Source: Megasphaera sp. AM44-1BH (GTDB lineage: Bacteria > Bacillota > Negativicutes > Veillonellales > Megasphaeraceae). From it: a DNA stretch of 64,000 bases. Location of the stretch: contig NZ_QSFA01000002.1 of the NCBI RefSeq assembly GCF_003467125.1, positions 62,001 to 126,000 on the forward strand, given 5' to 3'. Both the position numbers and the translations under genes were made by a program. Shown one piece after another: positions 1 to 7,019 of this stretch; the stretch's first letter is position 1, and the number at the start of each line of letters is the position of its first letter. The notes under the pieces were generated by a model. It was not told the DNA's origin and ran no database searches. It saw only the letters and a list, made by a program, of their open reading frames with translations.

Positions 1-126
1 GACGGGGATACGGTCATCGTCGATGGGTATCAGAAAGCCAAAGGGGCAACGCTGGATCAGCATCTGCTGACAAAGACGGATATTGAAAGCAGTTCTGATA
101 CGACGACGGATAGTACATCCAAATAG
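1..126 (+). CDS. RND efflux periplasmic adaptor (membrane fusion protein), C-terminal end only
   Basis: The reading frame is open from base 1 to a TAG at 124-126 and gives the last 41 residues of a protein. It contains a GDTVIVDGYQKAKGA-type segment, typical of the C-terminal end of AcrA/MexA-like adaptors, followed by a Ser/Thr/Asp-rich tail. The stop lies 11 bases before the RND pump start with an AGGAGG ribosome site between them, so the two are an operon. The adaptor bridges the inner-membrane pump and the outer-membrane channel. Only the end is visible, so the call rests on the short motif and the neighbour. Confidence 0.75.
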   Translation, partial: DGDTVIVDGYQKAKGATLDQHLLTKTDIESSSDTTTDSTSK

Positions 127-137
127 GAGGCAGTACA

Positions 138-3100
138 GTGATATCTAAGTTTTTTATAGACAGGCCTATTTTTGCCATCGTCATTTCGCTGGTCATCTCC
201 ATTCTGGGGCTGTTGTCTCTGCTGACATTGCCGATAGCAAAATATCCAAAAGTAACGCCGCCGCAGATCAGTGTATCGGCGACATATGTCGGAGCCAACT
301 CGGAAGTCATCGGGACGACCGTAGCCAGCGTCATCGAACGTCAGATGACCGGTGTTGACGGGCTCGATTATATTTCCAGCTCCAGTAACGATGATGGCCG
401 GTATTCCATGACGGCCCAGTTTAAGACGGGCACGAATGATGATATGGACATGGTCAATACCCAGAACCGTATCAGTCAGATTCAGTCCACCCTGCCGTCG
501 GAAGTAACGCAGACGGGGGTAACTGTACAGAAGTCAACGAGTTCGACCGCTATGGTTTTTGCGCTCGTATCTCCTAGTGGCACGTATGATGCAACCTTTT
601 TGAAAAACTATGCGACCCAGTACTTCATGGATGAATTAAAATCCGTGTCTGGTGTCGGTAACGTACAGGAATTCGGATCGGACTATGCCATGCGTATCTG
701 GCTCAATCCGATGAAAATGAGCATTTTAAAAGTAACGCCGACCGAAGTCATGGCGGCGATTAAATCGCAGAATACGCAGGCTGCTGTCGGTACAGTAGGG
801 TCACAGCCTACGCCAGATAGCCAGACGTATCAGTACAGTATGCGTACAGACGGCCGCCTTCAGACAGCGGAACAGTTTAAGAATATTATTGTCCGCACTA
901 ACAGTGACGGATCTATGATCCGCATAGGCGACATTGCCAGTGTCAATCTTGGCAATAAAGATTATAATGTCACCAGCTCTTATAATGGCCAGAATTCGGC
1001 AGGGTTCATGGTCAGCCTGACATCCGATGCCAACGCCATGCAGACTGTCGATGGCGTACGAAAAGTATTGGAAAAGGCCAAGCAGTCTTTCCCGAATGAC
1101 ATGGATTACAGTGTAGTCTATGATAGTACACAGTTTGTACGGGCCTCTATTAAAGAAGTTATTGAAACGTTCGTGGAAGCGCTGCTTCTCGTTGCGTTCA
1201 TCGTATATCTGTTCCTTCAGAGCGGCCGCTCGACACTGATTCCGCTCATCGCCGTACCGGTATCGCTGCTGGGGACCTTCGCCAGCTTCAAAGTGCTCGA
1301 TTTCTCCATCAACACACTGACCCTGTTTGCCATGGTCCTGGCTATCGGCCTGCTCGTCGATGATGCCATCGTCGTCATCGAAGCCGTCGAATACGAAATC
1401 AAGTATAATGCCAAGGGGCCGCGGGAGGCGACGATCATTGCCATGCGCAATGTACAGAACCCGGTTATCGGCGTTGCCTGTGTACTGGCATCGGTATTCA
1501 TACCGGTCGGTTTCCTCAGCGGCATGAGTGGTATTTTGTACCGGCAGTTCGCCTTTACCATCGCCATTTCCGTCGCCATTTCGGCCTTCGTCGCACTGAC
1601 GCTGACGCCGGCCATGTGCGCTTCTATCCTGAATATACACAAGCCCAATGACAACCCGAAGGGCATTTATAAGTTCTTCCAGAAATTCAACCTGGCCTTT
1701 GACCGCCTCATCGACTGGTATGGCATCCGCCTGGCTCATCTCCAGCTCCATCTGAAATGGGTCGTGGCGTTCCTTCTTCTCCTTTGCTGCCTGACCGGGG
1801 TTGTTTTCAGGGTTATGCCTACGGGATTTGTTCCTTCTGAAGATAATGGGTTCATCATGGTCAACGCCACACTCCCGGAAGGGACATCGCAGGTAGAAAC
1901 CAAGAAATTGACGACAAAGATGACACAATGGCTTCAAAGTCAGCCGGCTGTCAAGGGCGTCATGAACGTTACCGGTTTCAGTATCCTGGCTGGTGGTGCC
2001 AAACCGAATGGTATGACTATTTTCCTGGGTATGGATGACTGGTCGCAGCGTAAGACGAAAGATTTGTCTGTCGATGCGCTGGTAGGTAAAACGATGATGT
2101 TTGGCAACCAGATTCCTCAGGCACAGGTCATGGCCTTGAATCCGCCTCCTATTGATGGCATGGGTACATCGTCCGGCTTCAGCATTGTCATTGAAGACCG
2201 TGGTGGTCATGGCACATCGGATTTGAATGCGACGACGCAGAAATTTATCGCCGCTGCCCGTCGGCGTCCGGAAATCGGTTCTGTCTATACGGCCTTTGCT
2301 GCCGATACTCCGGGCTATCAGCTGGATATTGACCGCGACATGGTAGCACGGGAAGGAGTATCGCTGAGTGATTTGTATACGACGCTGCAATCCTTCTATG
2401 GTTCCTATCAGGTCAATGATTTCACCATTTTTGGCCGTAACTTTAAAGTCGTCATTCAGGCGGCGCCGGAGTTCCGCCAGTCTATTGATGCCAATAAACA
2501 TCTCTATGTCAAGAACAGCAGCGGAGAGCTCATACCGGTATCTAATTTTGTCCGGCCCAAGCCTATCGGTTCTGCTTCTATTATCAACCGCTTCAATGAT
2601 TATCCTTCCATTACTGTTCAGGGGGCACCGGCCAATGGCTACAGTTCTGGTGATGCCCTGAATGCATTGAAAGAAATCGCCCAGGATACGCTCGGTGAAG
2701 GTTATGCCTATGAATGGAGCGGCATGAGCCGTGAAGAAATCGAAGCAGGAAATAAGACCGTTTATGTATTCAGTCTGGCTATCCTCTTCGTATTCCTGGT
2801 ACTGGCTGCCTTGTACGAAAGCTGGAAGGTACCTTTTGCTGTATTGTTCAGTGTGCCGGCCGGCCTGTTCGGGGCTTCTGCCTTTGCCTATCTGCTCAAT
2901 CAGCAGAATAATATTTACTTCCAGATTGGTATACTCGCCGTTATCGGCCTGGCTGCTAAGAACGCCATCCTGATCATCGAATACGCGAAAGTCCGTGTCG
3001 ATGAACGGGGCATGGATCCCGTATCGGCAGCAATCGAAGCGGCCAAGATCCGTCTCCGCCCGATCATCATGACGTCCCTGGCCTTCGTCGTAGGTTCTAT

Positions 3101-3305
3101 CCCCCTGGCCATCGCCACTGGGGCGGGCGCCGCGTCGCGAGTCACTATGGGCATCACAGTCGTATTTGGTACATCCATTGCGACCATCTTCGGTGTATTC
3201 CTCATTCCGATGCTGTTCATCATCGTAGAAAATATCGGACACAGAGGAAAATCCTTTAACACGGTAAAGAAATCCGATGGAAAACAGCAGGGTTCAGGAG
3301 CATAA
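138..3305 (+). CDS. RND-family multidrug efflux transporter (AcrB-like), C-terminus supplied by the prophage
   Basis: This is a 1055-residue inner-membrane proton-driven efflux pump of the HAE1/AcrB type. The start is GTG at 138, behind AGGAGG, giving the usual MISKFFIDRPIFAIV beginning. The periplasmic loops and the central helices with the LLVDDAIVVIEAVE segment are present, as is the C-terminal helix bundle (ALYESWKVPF, IGLAAKNAILIIEYAK). Length is normal for the family. The oddity is the last part: bases 3145-3240 are the left attachment site, and everything after about residue 1034 (HRGKSFNTVKK...) is phage sequence. The displaced native end is at 42608-42751 and would read RRSKKKPQGVQRIQDV. 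The pump should stay functional because the exchange falls in the cytoplasmic tail. Confidence 0.93.
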   Translation: MISKFFIDRPIFAIVISLVISILGLLSLLTLPIAKYPKVTPPQISVSATYVGANSEVIGTTVASVIERQMTGVDGLDYISSSSNDDGRYSMTAQFKTGTNDDMDMVNTQNRISQIQSTLPSEVTQTGVTVQKSTSSTAMVFALVSPSGTYDATFLKNYATQYFMDELKSVSGVGNVQEFGSDYAMRIWLNPMKMSILKVTPTEVMAAIKSQNTQAAVGTVGSQPTPDSQTYQYSMRTDGRLQTAEQFKNIIVRTNSDGSMIRIGDIASVNLGNKDYNVTSSYNGQNSAGFMVSLTSDANAMQTVDGVRKVLEKAKQSFPNDMDYSVVYDSTQFVRASIKEVIETFVEALLLVAFIVYLFLQSGRSTLIPLIAVPVSLLGTFASFKVLDFSINTLTLFAMVLAIGLLVDDAIVVIEAVEYEIKYNAKGPREATIIAMRNVQNPVIGVACVLASVFIPVGFLSGMSGILYRQFAFTIAISVAISAFVALTLTPAMCASILNIHKPNDNPKGIYKFFQKFNLAFDRLIDWYGIRLAHLQLHLKWVVAFLLLLCCLTGVVFRVMPTGFVPSEDNGFIMVNATLPEGTSQVETKKLTTKMTQWLQSQPAVKGVMNVTGFSILAGGAKPNGMTIFLGMDDWSQRKTKDLSVDALVGKTMMFGNQIPQAQVMALNPPPIDGMGTSSGFSIVIEDRGGHGTSDLNATTQKFIAAARRRPEIGSVYTAFAADTPGYQLDIDRDMVAREGVSLSDLYTTLQSFYGSYQVNDFTIFGRNFKVVIQAAPEFRQSIDANKHLYVKNSSGELIPVSNFVRPKPIGSASIINRFNDYPSITVQGAPANGYSSGDALNALKEIAQDTLGEGYAYEWSGMSREEIEAGNKTVYVFSLAILFVFLVLAALYESWKVPFAVLFSVPAGLFGASAFAYLLNQQNNIYFQIGILAVIGLAAKNAILIIEYAKVRVDERGMDPVSAAIEAAKIRLRPIIMTSLAFVVGSIPLAIATGAGAASRVTMGITVVFGTSIATIFGVFLIPMLFIIVENIGHRGKSFNTVKKSDGKQQGSGA
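3145..3240. repeat. attL: left attachment repeat inside the RND gene
   Basis: This 96-bp stretch matches 42606-42701 except at 3158, 3164, 3170, 3194 and 3219. The first four mismatches are at third codon positions and silent; the last changes Ile to Val. Identical blocks of 23, 24 and 21 bp (3171-3193, 3195-3218, 3220-3240) are candidates for the crossover core. The pattern shows that the phage attP carries a protein-coding copy of the pump's 3' end kept under amino-acid constraint. Confidence 0.9.
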
Positions 3306-3332
3306 TAAGCAACTTATAAGCACTTTTGTGTC

Positions 3333-4415
3333 TCACGGGTAACTCCATGTAACTCGGTTGTCTGTAGAGTGTGTGTAGTACTTCAAAGTAGTTTCTACAC
3401 TACTATGACCCATTAGTTTACTCACTCTCATAACATCCACATGTTTCTCAGTTATGAGTAGGGTAGCAAAAGTATGTCTCATGTCGTACAGGTGGTGTCC
3501 TCTACCCAGTACGGCATGGGTATACTTTTTGAATCGCATATTTACATTATCAATACTCATGTAACCATATTGGCTCTTGAAGGAATAGAAGATATTATCC
3601 TTTGGGAGCCTTTTTATATTACTTACTAACCACTTACCATATTGCCTTTTGTCTATCGGTACTATCCTATAACTACTATCCTGTGTCTTCATGCCATCCT
3701 GTAGTTTTCCTCTGAATCCCAGGGATTTGTTGAAGTTTACACAGTTTTCTGTAACGTCTTCTTTGGTAAGCGCAAGTATTTCCTGTGGACGTGCCCCAGT
3801 TATCATACCGATTACTATGTATATTTGGTAGACTAGGGGAAGCTTAGTAGACAAAGTTTTTTTATCTAGCAGCTTACTGACTTCCTCACTGGAGAATGTA
3901 CGTATGTGTCTTTTGGGTTTACCCTTGATGGTCCTTATGGCACCTCTGCTTGTCATTGGATTATTATCAAGGTATCCCTCGTATACCGCGGTTTCCAGTA
4001 TAGCTTTGAAGTTCTTTCTCCATCGTGACAGGGTAGAAGTAGCGTAGCCATGGGAAGCCAGACCTAGGAAATACCTATTGATATCCTGTGTAGTCAGATC
4101 ATAAAACTTTGTCTTAGCCAACTTACTGCCTACTACATGTTTGTTATAGAAATGCTTGATACCATTTAAGGTAGACTCACGATACACATTTTCCTTCAGT
4201 TCTATGTAGTGTTCCCAATATTCTTCTACGGTAGTTGGAGTGAAGTACTTTATGTCTGTTCCTCGTACCTTATCGAAAAACTGCTCAACTTCCTGTCGGG
4301 TATCACACGTTTTACTAACTCGCTTACCATTACCGATGCGTATAGCACCTTTGAATTTTCCATTTGGTGTTCTTGTTATAGACCCAGTACCTTTTTCTCT
4401 TCTTATTCTTTTCAT
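3333..4415 (-). CDS. int: Phage integrase, tyrosine recombinase
   Basis: This 360-residue protein has the three parts of a phage integrase: an N-terminal arm-binding region (residues 1-60), a core-binding SAM-like domain (about 62-160) and a catalytic domain. Catalytic residues visible are R209 (TGARPQE), R313 in YDMRHTFAT (Tyr takes the place of the usual first His), H337 (LMGHSS) and the nucleophile Y347 (KYYTH). The gene ends 92 bases from attL, the classical int-next-to-attP arrangement, and points toward the attachment site. A good ribosome site (AGAAAGGTG) precedes the ATG. It should catalyse integration and, with a partner, excision. No excisionase gene was recognised. Confidence 0.95.
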   Translation of the reverse strand: MKRIRREKGTGSITRTPNGKFKGAIRIGNGKRVSKTCDTRQEVEQFFDKVRGTDIKYFTPTTVEEYWEHYIELKENVYRESTLNGIKHFYNKHVVGSKLAKTKFYDLTTQDINRYFLGLASHGYATSTLSRWRKNFKAILETAVYEGYLDNNPMTSRGAIRTIKGKPKRHIRTFSSEEVSKLLDKKTLSTKLPLVYQIYIVIGMITGARPQEILALTKEDVTENCVNFNKSLGFRGKLQDGMKTQDSSYRIVPIDKRQYGKWLVSNIKRLPKDNIFYSFKSQYGYMSIDNVNMRFKKYTHAVLGRGHHLYDMRHTFATLLITEKHVDVMRVSKLMGHSSVETTLKYYTHSTDNRVTWSYP

Positions 4416-5029
4416 ATATCACCTTTCTTCCCTAGATACTTTTAGTTGTTCCCTCTATGGGTAGGATAGCATAAGGTGACATAGTATTCCAGATGAAAAT
4501 TGGAGAAAAATTTGTGATACTAGATTGATTGAGATCTCCTCAGATTTTCCCCCGTGTACCCCCTGGACAACAATATAAAATAAAATAAACTTAATTATAT
4601 ACTATTATATGTCTGAACAGAAACACATAAGGTCTCACGGTATCCCTGATAATATCAAGGTTTACACGGTATCCAGTGTCTATCTATTGCTTTTATTTAT
4701 GATACACACGGAGCCGTTGTATTGATGTTATCAGTTTTTTTAATTAGTTGAATGAGTCAACTATATGGATACTCAAGGATATATGATGGAAACATTAAGA
4801 TATATGAATGAATGTTCATGTGATATTAAAAATTGCTCTATAAAATATCTGTCTATATACATCAGAAATATTTATAAGATACATCAATGTTACTTATAAG
4901 ATACATTGGAAATACTTATAATATACATATTCCAGGCATGGGGTATACTTATGATGAGATACATGACTTATGGTCTATAGCATATTGCTATTAATCTAGA
5001 TCCACTAAGGAAGCATAAATAATATTGAA
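4416..5029. other. Non-coding 614-bp stretch between int and the 83-aa membrane protein gene
   Basis: I see no convincing gene here; the sequence is very AT-rich. It holds a phased repeat array (4853-4964, listed separately) and a 10-base direct repeat CACGGTATCC at 4636-4645 and 4665-4674. Integrase transcription must begin here or further upstream, but no strong promoter stands out. The stretch is a candidate regulatory or recombination-accessory region. Confidence 0.6.
4853..4964. repeat. Helically phased direct repeats, unit CTTATAAGATACAT
   Basis: Four units of CTTATAAGATACAT or close variants (4871-4884, 4893-4906, 4915-4928 and 4948-4964, the last with a 3-base insertion) follow a weaker unit ending in ATACAT at 4862. 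The ACAT ends fall at 4862, 4884, 4906, 4928 and 4964. The first four are exactly 22 bp apart, two helical turns, so all would face the same side of the DNA. This looks like a cooperative protein-binding array (regulator, Xis-like factor or replication initiator). The binding protein is unknown. Confidence 0.6.
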
Positions 5030-5281
5030 TTATTCTTTTTTATGATACATATAGGACATAAGGAAAAATAACAATATCATACACAGTATTACTATACCCC
5101 ATATCAAATTATAATTTATATCGCTCTGGTATTGATTGGGTATTTCTGTTTTTGTCGTTGTTTTCGTTTTTGGAGAATCCTTAACTTTTTGGTTCTCTGT
5201 ATCATTGGCTGGCGTAATCATCGGTTTGCTATTTTGCATTGCTTTATCCACGCCACCAAAAGAAGGTATCTTTTGACTCAT
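5030..5281 (-). CDS. Small membrane protein sharing a segment with the phage ejection protein (superinfection-exclusion candidate)
   Basis: This 83-residue protein has one predicted membrane helix near its C-terminus (about residues 59-79, LIWGIVILCMILLFFLMSYMY) and ends HKKE. The linker before it is rich in Lys and Thr. Residues 6-21, PSFGGVDKAMQNSKPM, match 12 of 16 residues of the gp16-like ejection protein at its residues 141-156, just behind the transglycosylase domain. The DNA is also alike (CCTTCTTTTGGTGGC is identical), which suggests a copied segment. It lies leftward behind the repressor terminator with its own extended -10, so it may be made in the lysogen. I infer it could block DNA ejection by an incoming related phage; an unrelated role is possible. 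Confidence 0.6.
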   Translation of the reverse strand: MSQKIPSFGGVDKAMQNSKPMITPANDTENQKVKDSPKTKTTTKTEIPNQYQSDINYNLIWGIVILCMILLFFLMSYMYHKKE

Positions 5282-5314
5282 TCGCTGTACCTGCCTTTCT
5301 TTACTTTTGTCTAT

Positions 5315-5323
5315 ATTATATCA
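5315..5323 (-). promoter_or_regulatory. Extended -10 promoter for the 83-aa membrane protein gene
   Basis: Read on the minus strand this is TGATATAAT, a consensus -10 box with the TG extension. It lies about 35 bases upstream of the start codon at 5281 and directly after the U-run of the repressor-gene terminator. No good -35 is visible at the usual distance, which extended -10 promoters can tolerate. It would give expression independent of the repressor transcript. Confidence 0.5.
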
Positions 5324-5364
5324 AAAAGGGAAACCATTTGTGTATGCTTTTGGTTTCCCTTTTT
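5323..5364 (-). terminator. Rho-independent terminator of the repressor gene
   Basis: A perfect 14-bp inverted repeat (5323-5336 pairs with 5351-5364, stem AAAAAGGGAAACCA) has T-runs on both strands and could act in both directions. It lies 1 base after the stop of the leftward 52-aa ribbon-helix-helix gene. Confidence 0.85.
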
Positions 5365-5365
5365 A

Positions 5366-5524
5366 TTACTGTTTGTTTGTATTCTGTTGTATGTATTTTT
5401 CTATCCACTGCCTGATTAATTCGCTACCATTAACAGCCTTACTTTTGCAAATTTGTTGAAATTTATCTCTTGTATCTTTTTCTAACCTTATGTTTATTCT
5501 CACTTCTTTTGTCTTTTCTATCAT
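5366..5524 (-). CDS. Ribbon-helix-helix (Arc/CopG-type) regulator, probable lysogeny repressor
   Basis: This short gene encodes 52 residues. An N-terminal basic strand KEVRINIRLEK is followed by helix DTRDKFQQICKSK, a turn AVNGS, and helix ELIRQWIEKYIQ, the strand-helix-helix pattern of Arc/MetJ/CopG DNA-binding proteins. The strand residues Arg9, Asn11 and Arg13 would contact the DNA. It has a strong ribosome site (GGAAGG) and its own promoter and terminator. It is transcribed away from the early operon, from a divergent promoter region with repeated ACATGT palindromes. No other repressor-like gene was found in the phage, so I infer it represses the rightward early promoter and probably its own. 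Confidence 0.75.
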   Translation of the reverse strand: MIEKTKEVRINIRLEKDTRDKFQQICKSKAVNGSELIRQWIEKYIQQNTNKQ

Positions 5525-5546
5525 ATTTAACACCTTCCTTTTTTAT

Positions 5547-5575
5547 ATTATATCATGCTTCACATGTTATTACAA
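5547..5575 (-). promoter_or_regulatory. Leftward sigma70-type promoter for the repressor gene
   Basis: On the minus strand: -35 TTGTAA (5575-5570), a 17-base spacer, and a consensus -10 TATAAT (5552-5547), about 22 bases before the start codon of the ribbon-helix-helix gene. An ACATGT palindrome (5562-5567) sits in the spacer, where a bound repressor would block polymerase. Confidence 0.7.
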
Positions 5576-5610
5576 ATTTAAAAAATGTGTTGACATGTGA
5601 GAACATGTAT
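5561..5610. promoter_or_regulatory. Operator cluster: three ACATGT palindromes across divergent promoters
   Basis: ACATGT occurs at 5562-5567, 5593-5598 and 5603-5608. The last two are 10 bp apart, one helical turn, and lie within and next to the spacer of the rightward promoter; the first is in the spacer of the leftward one. Short palindromes spaced by a turn are typical of sites bound cooperatively by ribbon-helix-helix dimers. A separate direct repeat GTGAGTACA at 5636 and 5667 may be further regulatory sequence. Confidence 0.6.
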
Positions 5611-5618
5611 GATATGAT
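5590..5618 (+). promoter_or_regulatory. Rightward early promoter, sigma70-type
   Basis: This is a consensus -35 TTGACA (5590-5595), an exact 17-base spacer and -10 TATGAT (5613-5618). It would drive the early operon starting at 5712 with host RNA polymerase. Two ACATGT palindromes overlap its -35 and spacer, so it is likely off in the lysogen. Confidence 0.8.
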
Positions 5619-5711
5619 GTAGCCATCAAAAAGAAGTGAGTACACGGATTCACATGATTAAATTTGTGAGTACATAGACGCACTTGTAATCAAGAAAGGT
5701 AGGTAATTACT

Positions 5712-5927
5712 ATGACACAGAGAATCACGGAAAAATTTTTAGATAACATGATTAAAAACATCAATAACAGAACCGGCAGAAAGTACTTCTTAGAATATGC
5801 ATACGGTGGGGTAAAACTGGTGCATACATACGAAAACGGTGGGTACACAGATGAAAGTTATAGAATGACAAAACGGGAAATGTATTATGTCCTGGATGCT
5901 TTACAGCACTTCATCAATCATAATTAG
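5712..5927 (+). CDS. Early protein of unknown function, 71 aa
   Basis: This is the first gene of the early operon, with a strong ribosome site (AGAAAGGTAGG) before the ATG. The protein is soluble, rich in Asn and Tyr, and has no motif that I recognise (a YFLEYAYGGVKLVHTY strand region, then a C-terminal helix YYVLDALQHFI). Its position corresponds to T7 early genes, which encode host-takeover or anti-defence proteins, so a similar role is possible but unproven. Confidence 0.75.
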   Translation: MTQRITEKFLDNMIKNINNRTGRKYFLEYAYGGVKLVHTYENGGYTDESYRMTKREMYYVLDALQHFINHN

Positions 5928-5941
5928 TGGATTTTACAGGG

Positions 5942-5987
5942 GCCTTAGTTTTCTAAGGCACTCGATAAAGGCCACTATAAGCCTTTA
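5942..5987 (+). ncRNA. Two-hairpin RNA element, copy A
   Basis: Hairpin 1 pairs 5942-5948 (GCCTTAG) with 5953-5959 around a TTTT loop. A linker with TCGAT follows. Hairpin 2 pairs 5966-5972 (TAAAGGC) with 5981-5987 around a loop starting CACTA. A second copy with the same layout but different hairpin-2 bases lies at 6947-6991. It ends about 28 bases before the next gene. It may be an RNase III processing site, as in the T7 early region, or a put-like antitermination element as in phage HK022. Confidence 0.6.
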
Positions 5988-6015
5988 GGCAGTTAGGTAG
6001 AAAGGAAGTAATATC

Positions 6016-6459
6016 ATGACAAGAATTAGCTTTTATCACGTTGAAGTAGTTAAGGAAGAAAGTCACAACTATAACATTAGCAGAGATATGTCTAGCCCTA
6101 AAAACGTTGCAATTTTCTTAGCTAACATTCTTAGGATAAATAAAAGTCCTGTAGAAAATTTTGGAGTATTAGTACTTGATGTACACAACAATTTAATAGC
6201 CAGTCACATACTAACAAAAGGAACATTGAACGCTACCATGGCTAAGGCAAGAGAAGTTTTTCAAGTAGCCTTATTGCATAACGGATGCAGTGTAATTTTG
6301 TTTCACAATCATCCTTCTGGGGATGCTACACCTTCTAAGGATGATATAGAAGTTACAGATGCAATTGAAAAGGCAGGAGAAATATTAGAAATTCCTGTAC
6401 TCGATCATGTAGTTATTGGAGATACATATTATAGTTTTGCAAATAATGGCCTTATATAG
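6016..6459 (+). CDS. RadC-like JAB/MPN-domain protein
   Basis: This 147-residue protein is essentially the JAB1/MPN domain of the RadC family. The JAMM metal site is complete: E47 in VENFGVL, then H97-N-H99-P-S-G with D110 in the HNHPSGDATPSKDD segment. The N-terminal helix-hairpin-helix part of full-length RadC is absent. RadC-like JAMM proteins are frequent in prophages and plasmids, but their substrate is not settled. Here the gene sits among early genes, so a role in countering host defence or modifying a host protein is possible. The ribosome site is AAAGGAAG. Confidence 0.85.
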   Translation: MTRISFYHVEVVKEESHNYNISRDMSSPKNVAIFLANILRINKSPVENFGVLVLDVHNNLIASHILTKGTLNATMAKAREVFQVALLHNGCSVILFHNHPSGDATPSKDDIEVTDAIEKAGEILEIPVLDHVVIGDTYYSFANNGLI

Positions 6460-6469
6460 GGTAGTTATC

Positions 6470-6718
6470 ATGACAAATGAAAGAGAAATATTAACAAGAA
6501 TAGAAAATACATGCGAATACATTAAAAGATATTTAAATATCTCCTTATGTATCAAAAAACGTGCCCATGGGTATGTTATCCAGTATATGGATGATACCTG
6601 GGAAGATATATCAAGAGGAATGACATTACAGGCTGCAGAAGAGGAAATTTTTGGTATATCTAATTTATGTCTAGTAGCTAATAAAATTCATAAGAAAGTG
6701 GTGCAAAACAATGACTAA
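6470..6718 (+). CDS. Early protein of unknown function, 82 aa
   Basis: The ATG at 6470 is chosen because it follows AGGG and leaves the RadC-like gene intact; an in-frame start at 6416 would overlap that gene. The protein begins MTNEREILTRIENTCEYIKRYLN, a helical segment, followed by a compact alpha/beta-looking part (KRAHGYVIQYMDDTWEDI). I recognise no family. The end overlaps the next start by 8 bases, so the two are translationally coupled. Confidence 0.7.
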   Translation: MTNEREILTRIENTCEYIKRYLNISLCIKKRAHGYVIQYMDDTWEDISRGMTLQAAEEEIFGISNLCLVANKIHKKVVQNND

Positions 6719-6935
6719 CAAAGAATTAGCAAGAAAAATATACGATACGGGGTGTAATGAAACAACTACAGGAAACTGGGTTTTTCACATAAGCGAGTTA
6801 GATGGCAGGACGCCAGAAGAATGTATGTATATCCTGTTAGATGAGTATAGAGAAGACATTTTAGACATAACGTGTACAGATACAGAACTGGATATCATTT
6901 TCGCATTAGCTGTTTGTCCTTATTTTCAAGAGTGA
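6711..6935 (+). CDS. Early protein of unknown function, 74 aa, acidic
   Basis: It overlaps the preceding gene by 8 bases. The product is markedly acidic (many Asp and Glu in the second half, DEYREDILDITCTDTELD) with an N-terminal basic helix MTNKELARKIYDTG. Small acidic early phage proteins are sometimes DNA mimics that block host nucleases or polymerase, but nothing here proves that. No family recognised. Confidence 0.7.
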   Translation: MTNKELARKIYDTGCNETTTGNWVFHISELDGRTPEECMYILLDEYREDILDITCTDTELDIIFALAVCPYFQE

Positions 6936-6946
6936 ATTTAACAGAG

Positions 6947-6991
6947 TACCTTAGATAACTAAGGTATTCGATTAAGTCCACTAGTGACTTA
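6947..6991 (+). ncRNA. Two-hairpin RNA element, copy B
   Basis: Hairpin 1 pairs 6947-6954 (TACCTTAG) with 6959-6966 around an ATAA loop. A TTCGAT linker follows. Hairpin 2 pairs 6973-6978 (TAAGTC) with 6986-6991 (GACTTA) around a loop beginning CACTA. Relative to copy A (5942-5987), hairpin 2 has changed bases on both arms so that pairing is preserved, which is direct evidence for a selected RNA structure. It ends 28 bases before the next gene. Confidence 0.65.
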
Positions 6992-7019
6992 TCACATGTA
7001 ACCAGAAAGGATGATACAT

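Noticed and set aside
801..3242. Long open frame (813 codons) on the minus strand opposite the RND pump gene
   Set aside because: It is a shadow of a GC-rich, codon-biased gene: the protein has no recognisable domain, low-complexity Arg/Asp/Gln content, and no ribosome site.
5132..5419. Rightward 95-codon frame opposite the membrane protein and repressor genes
   Set aside because: Antisense to two better-supported genes, crosses the repressor terminator, and has no ribosome site.
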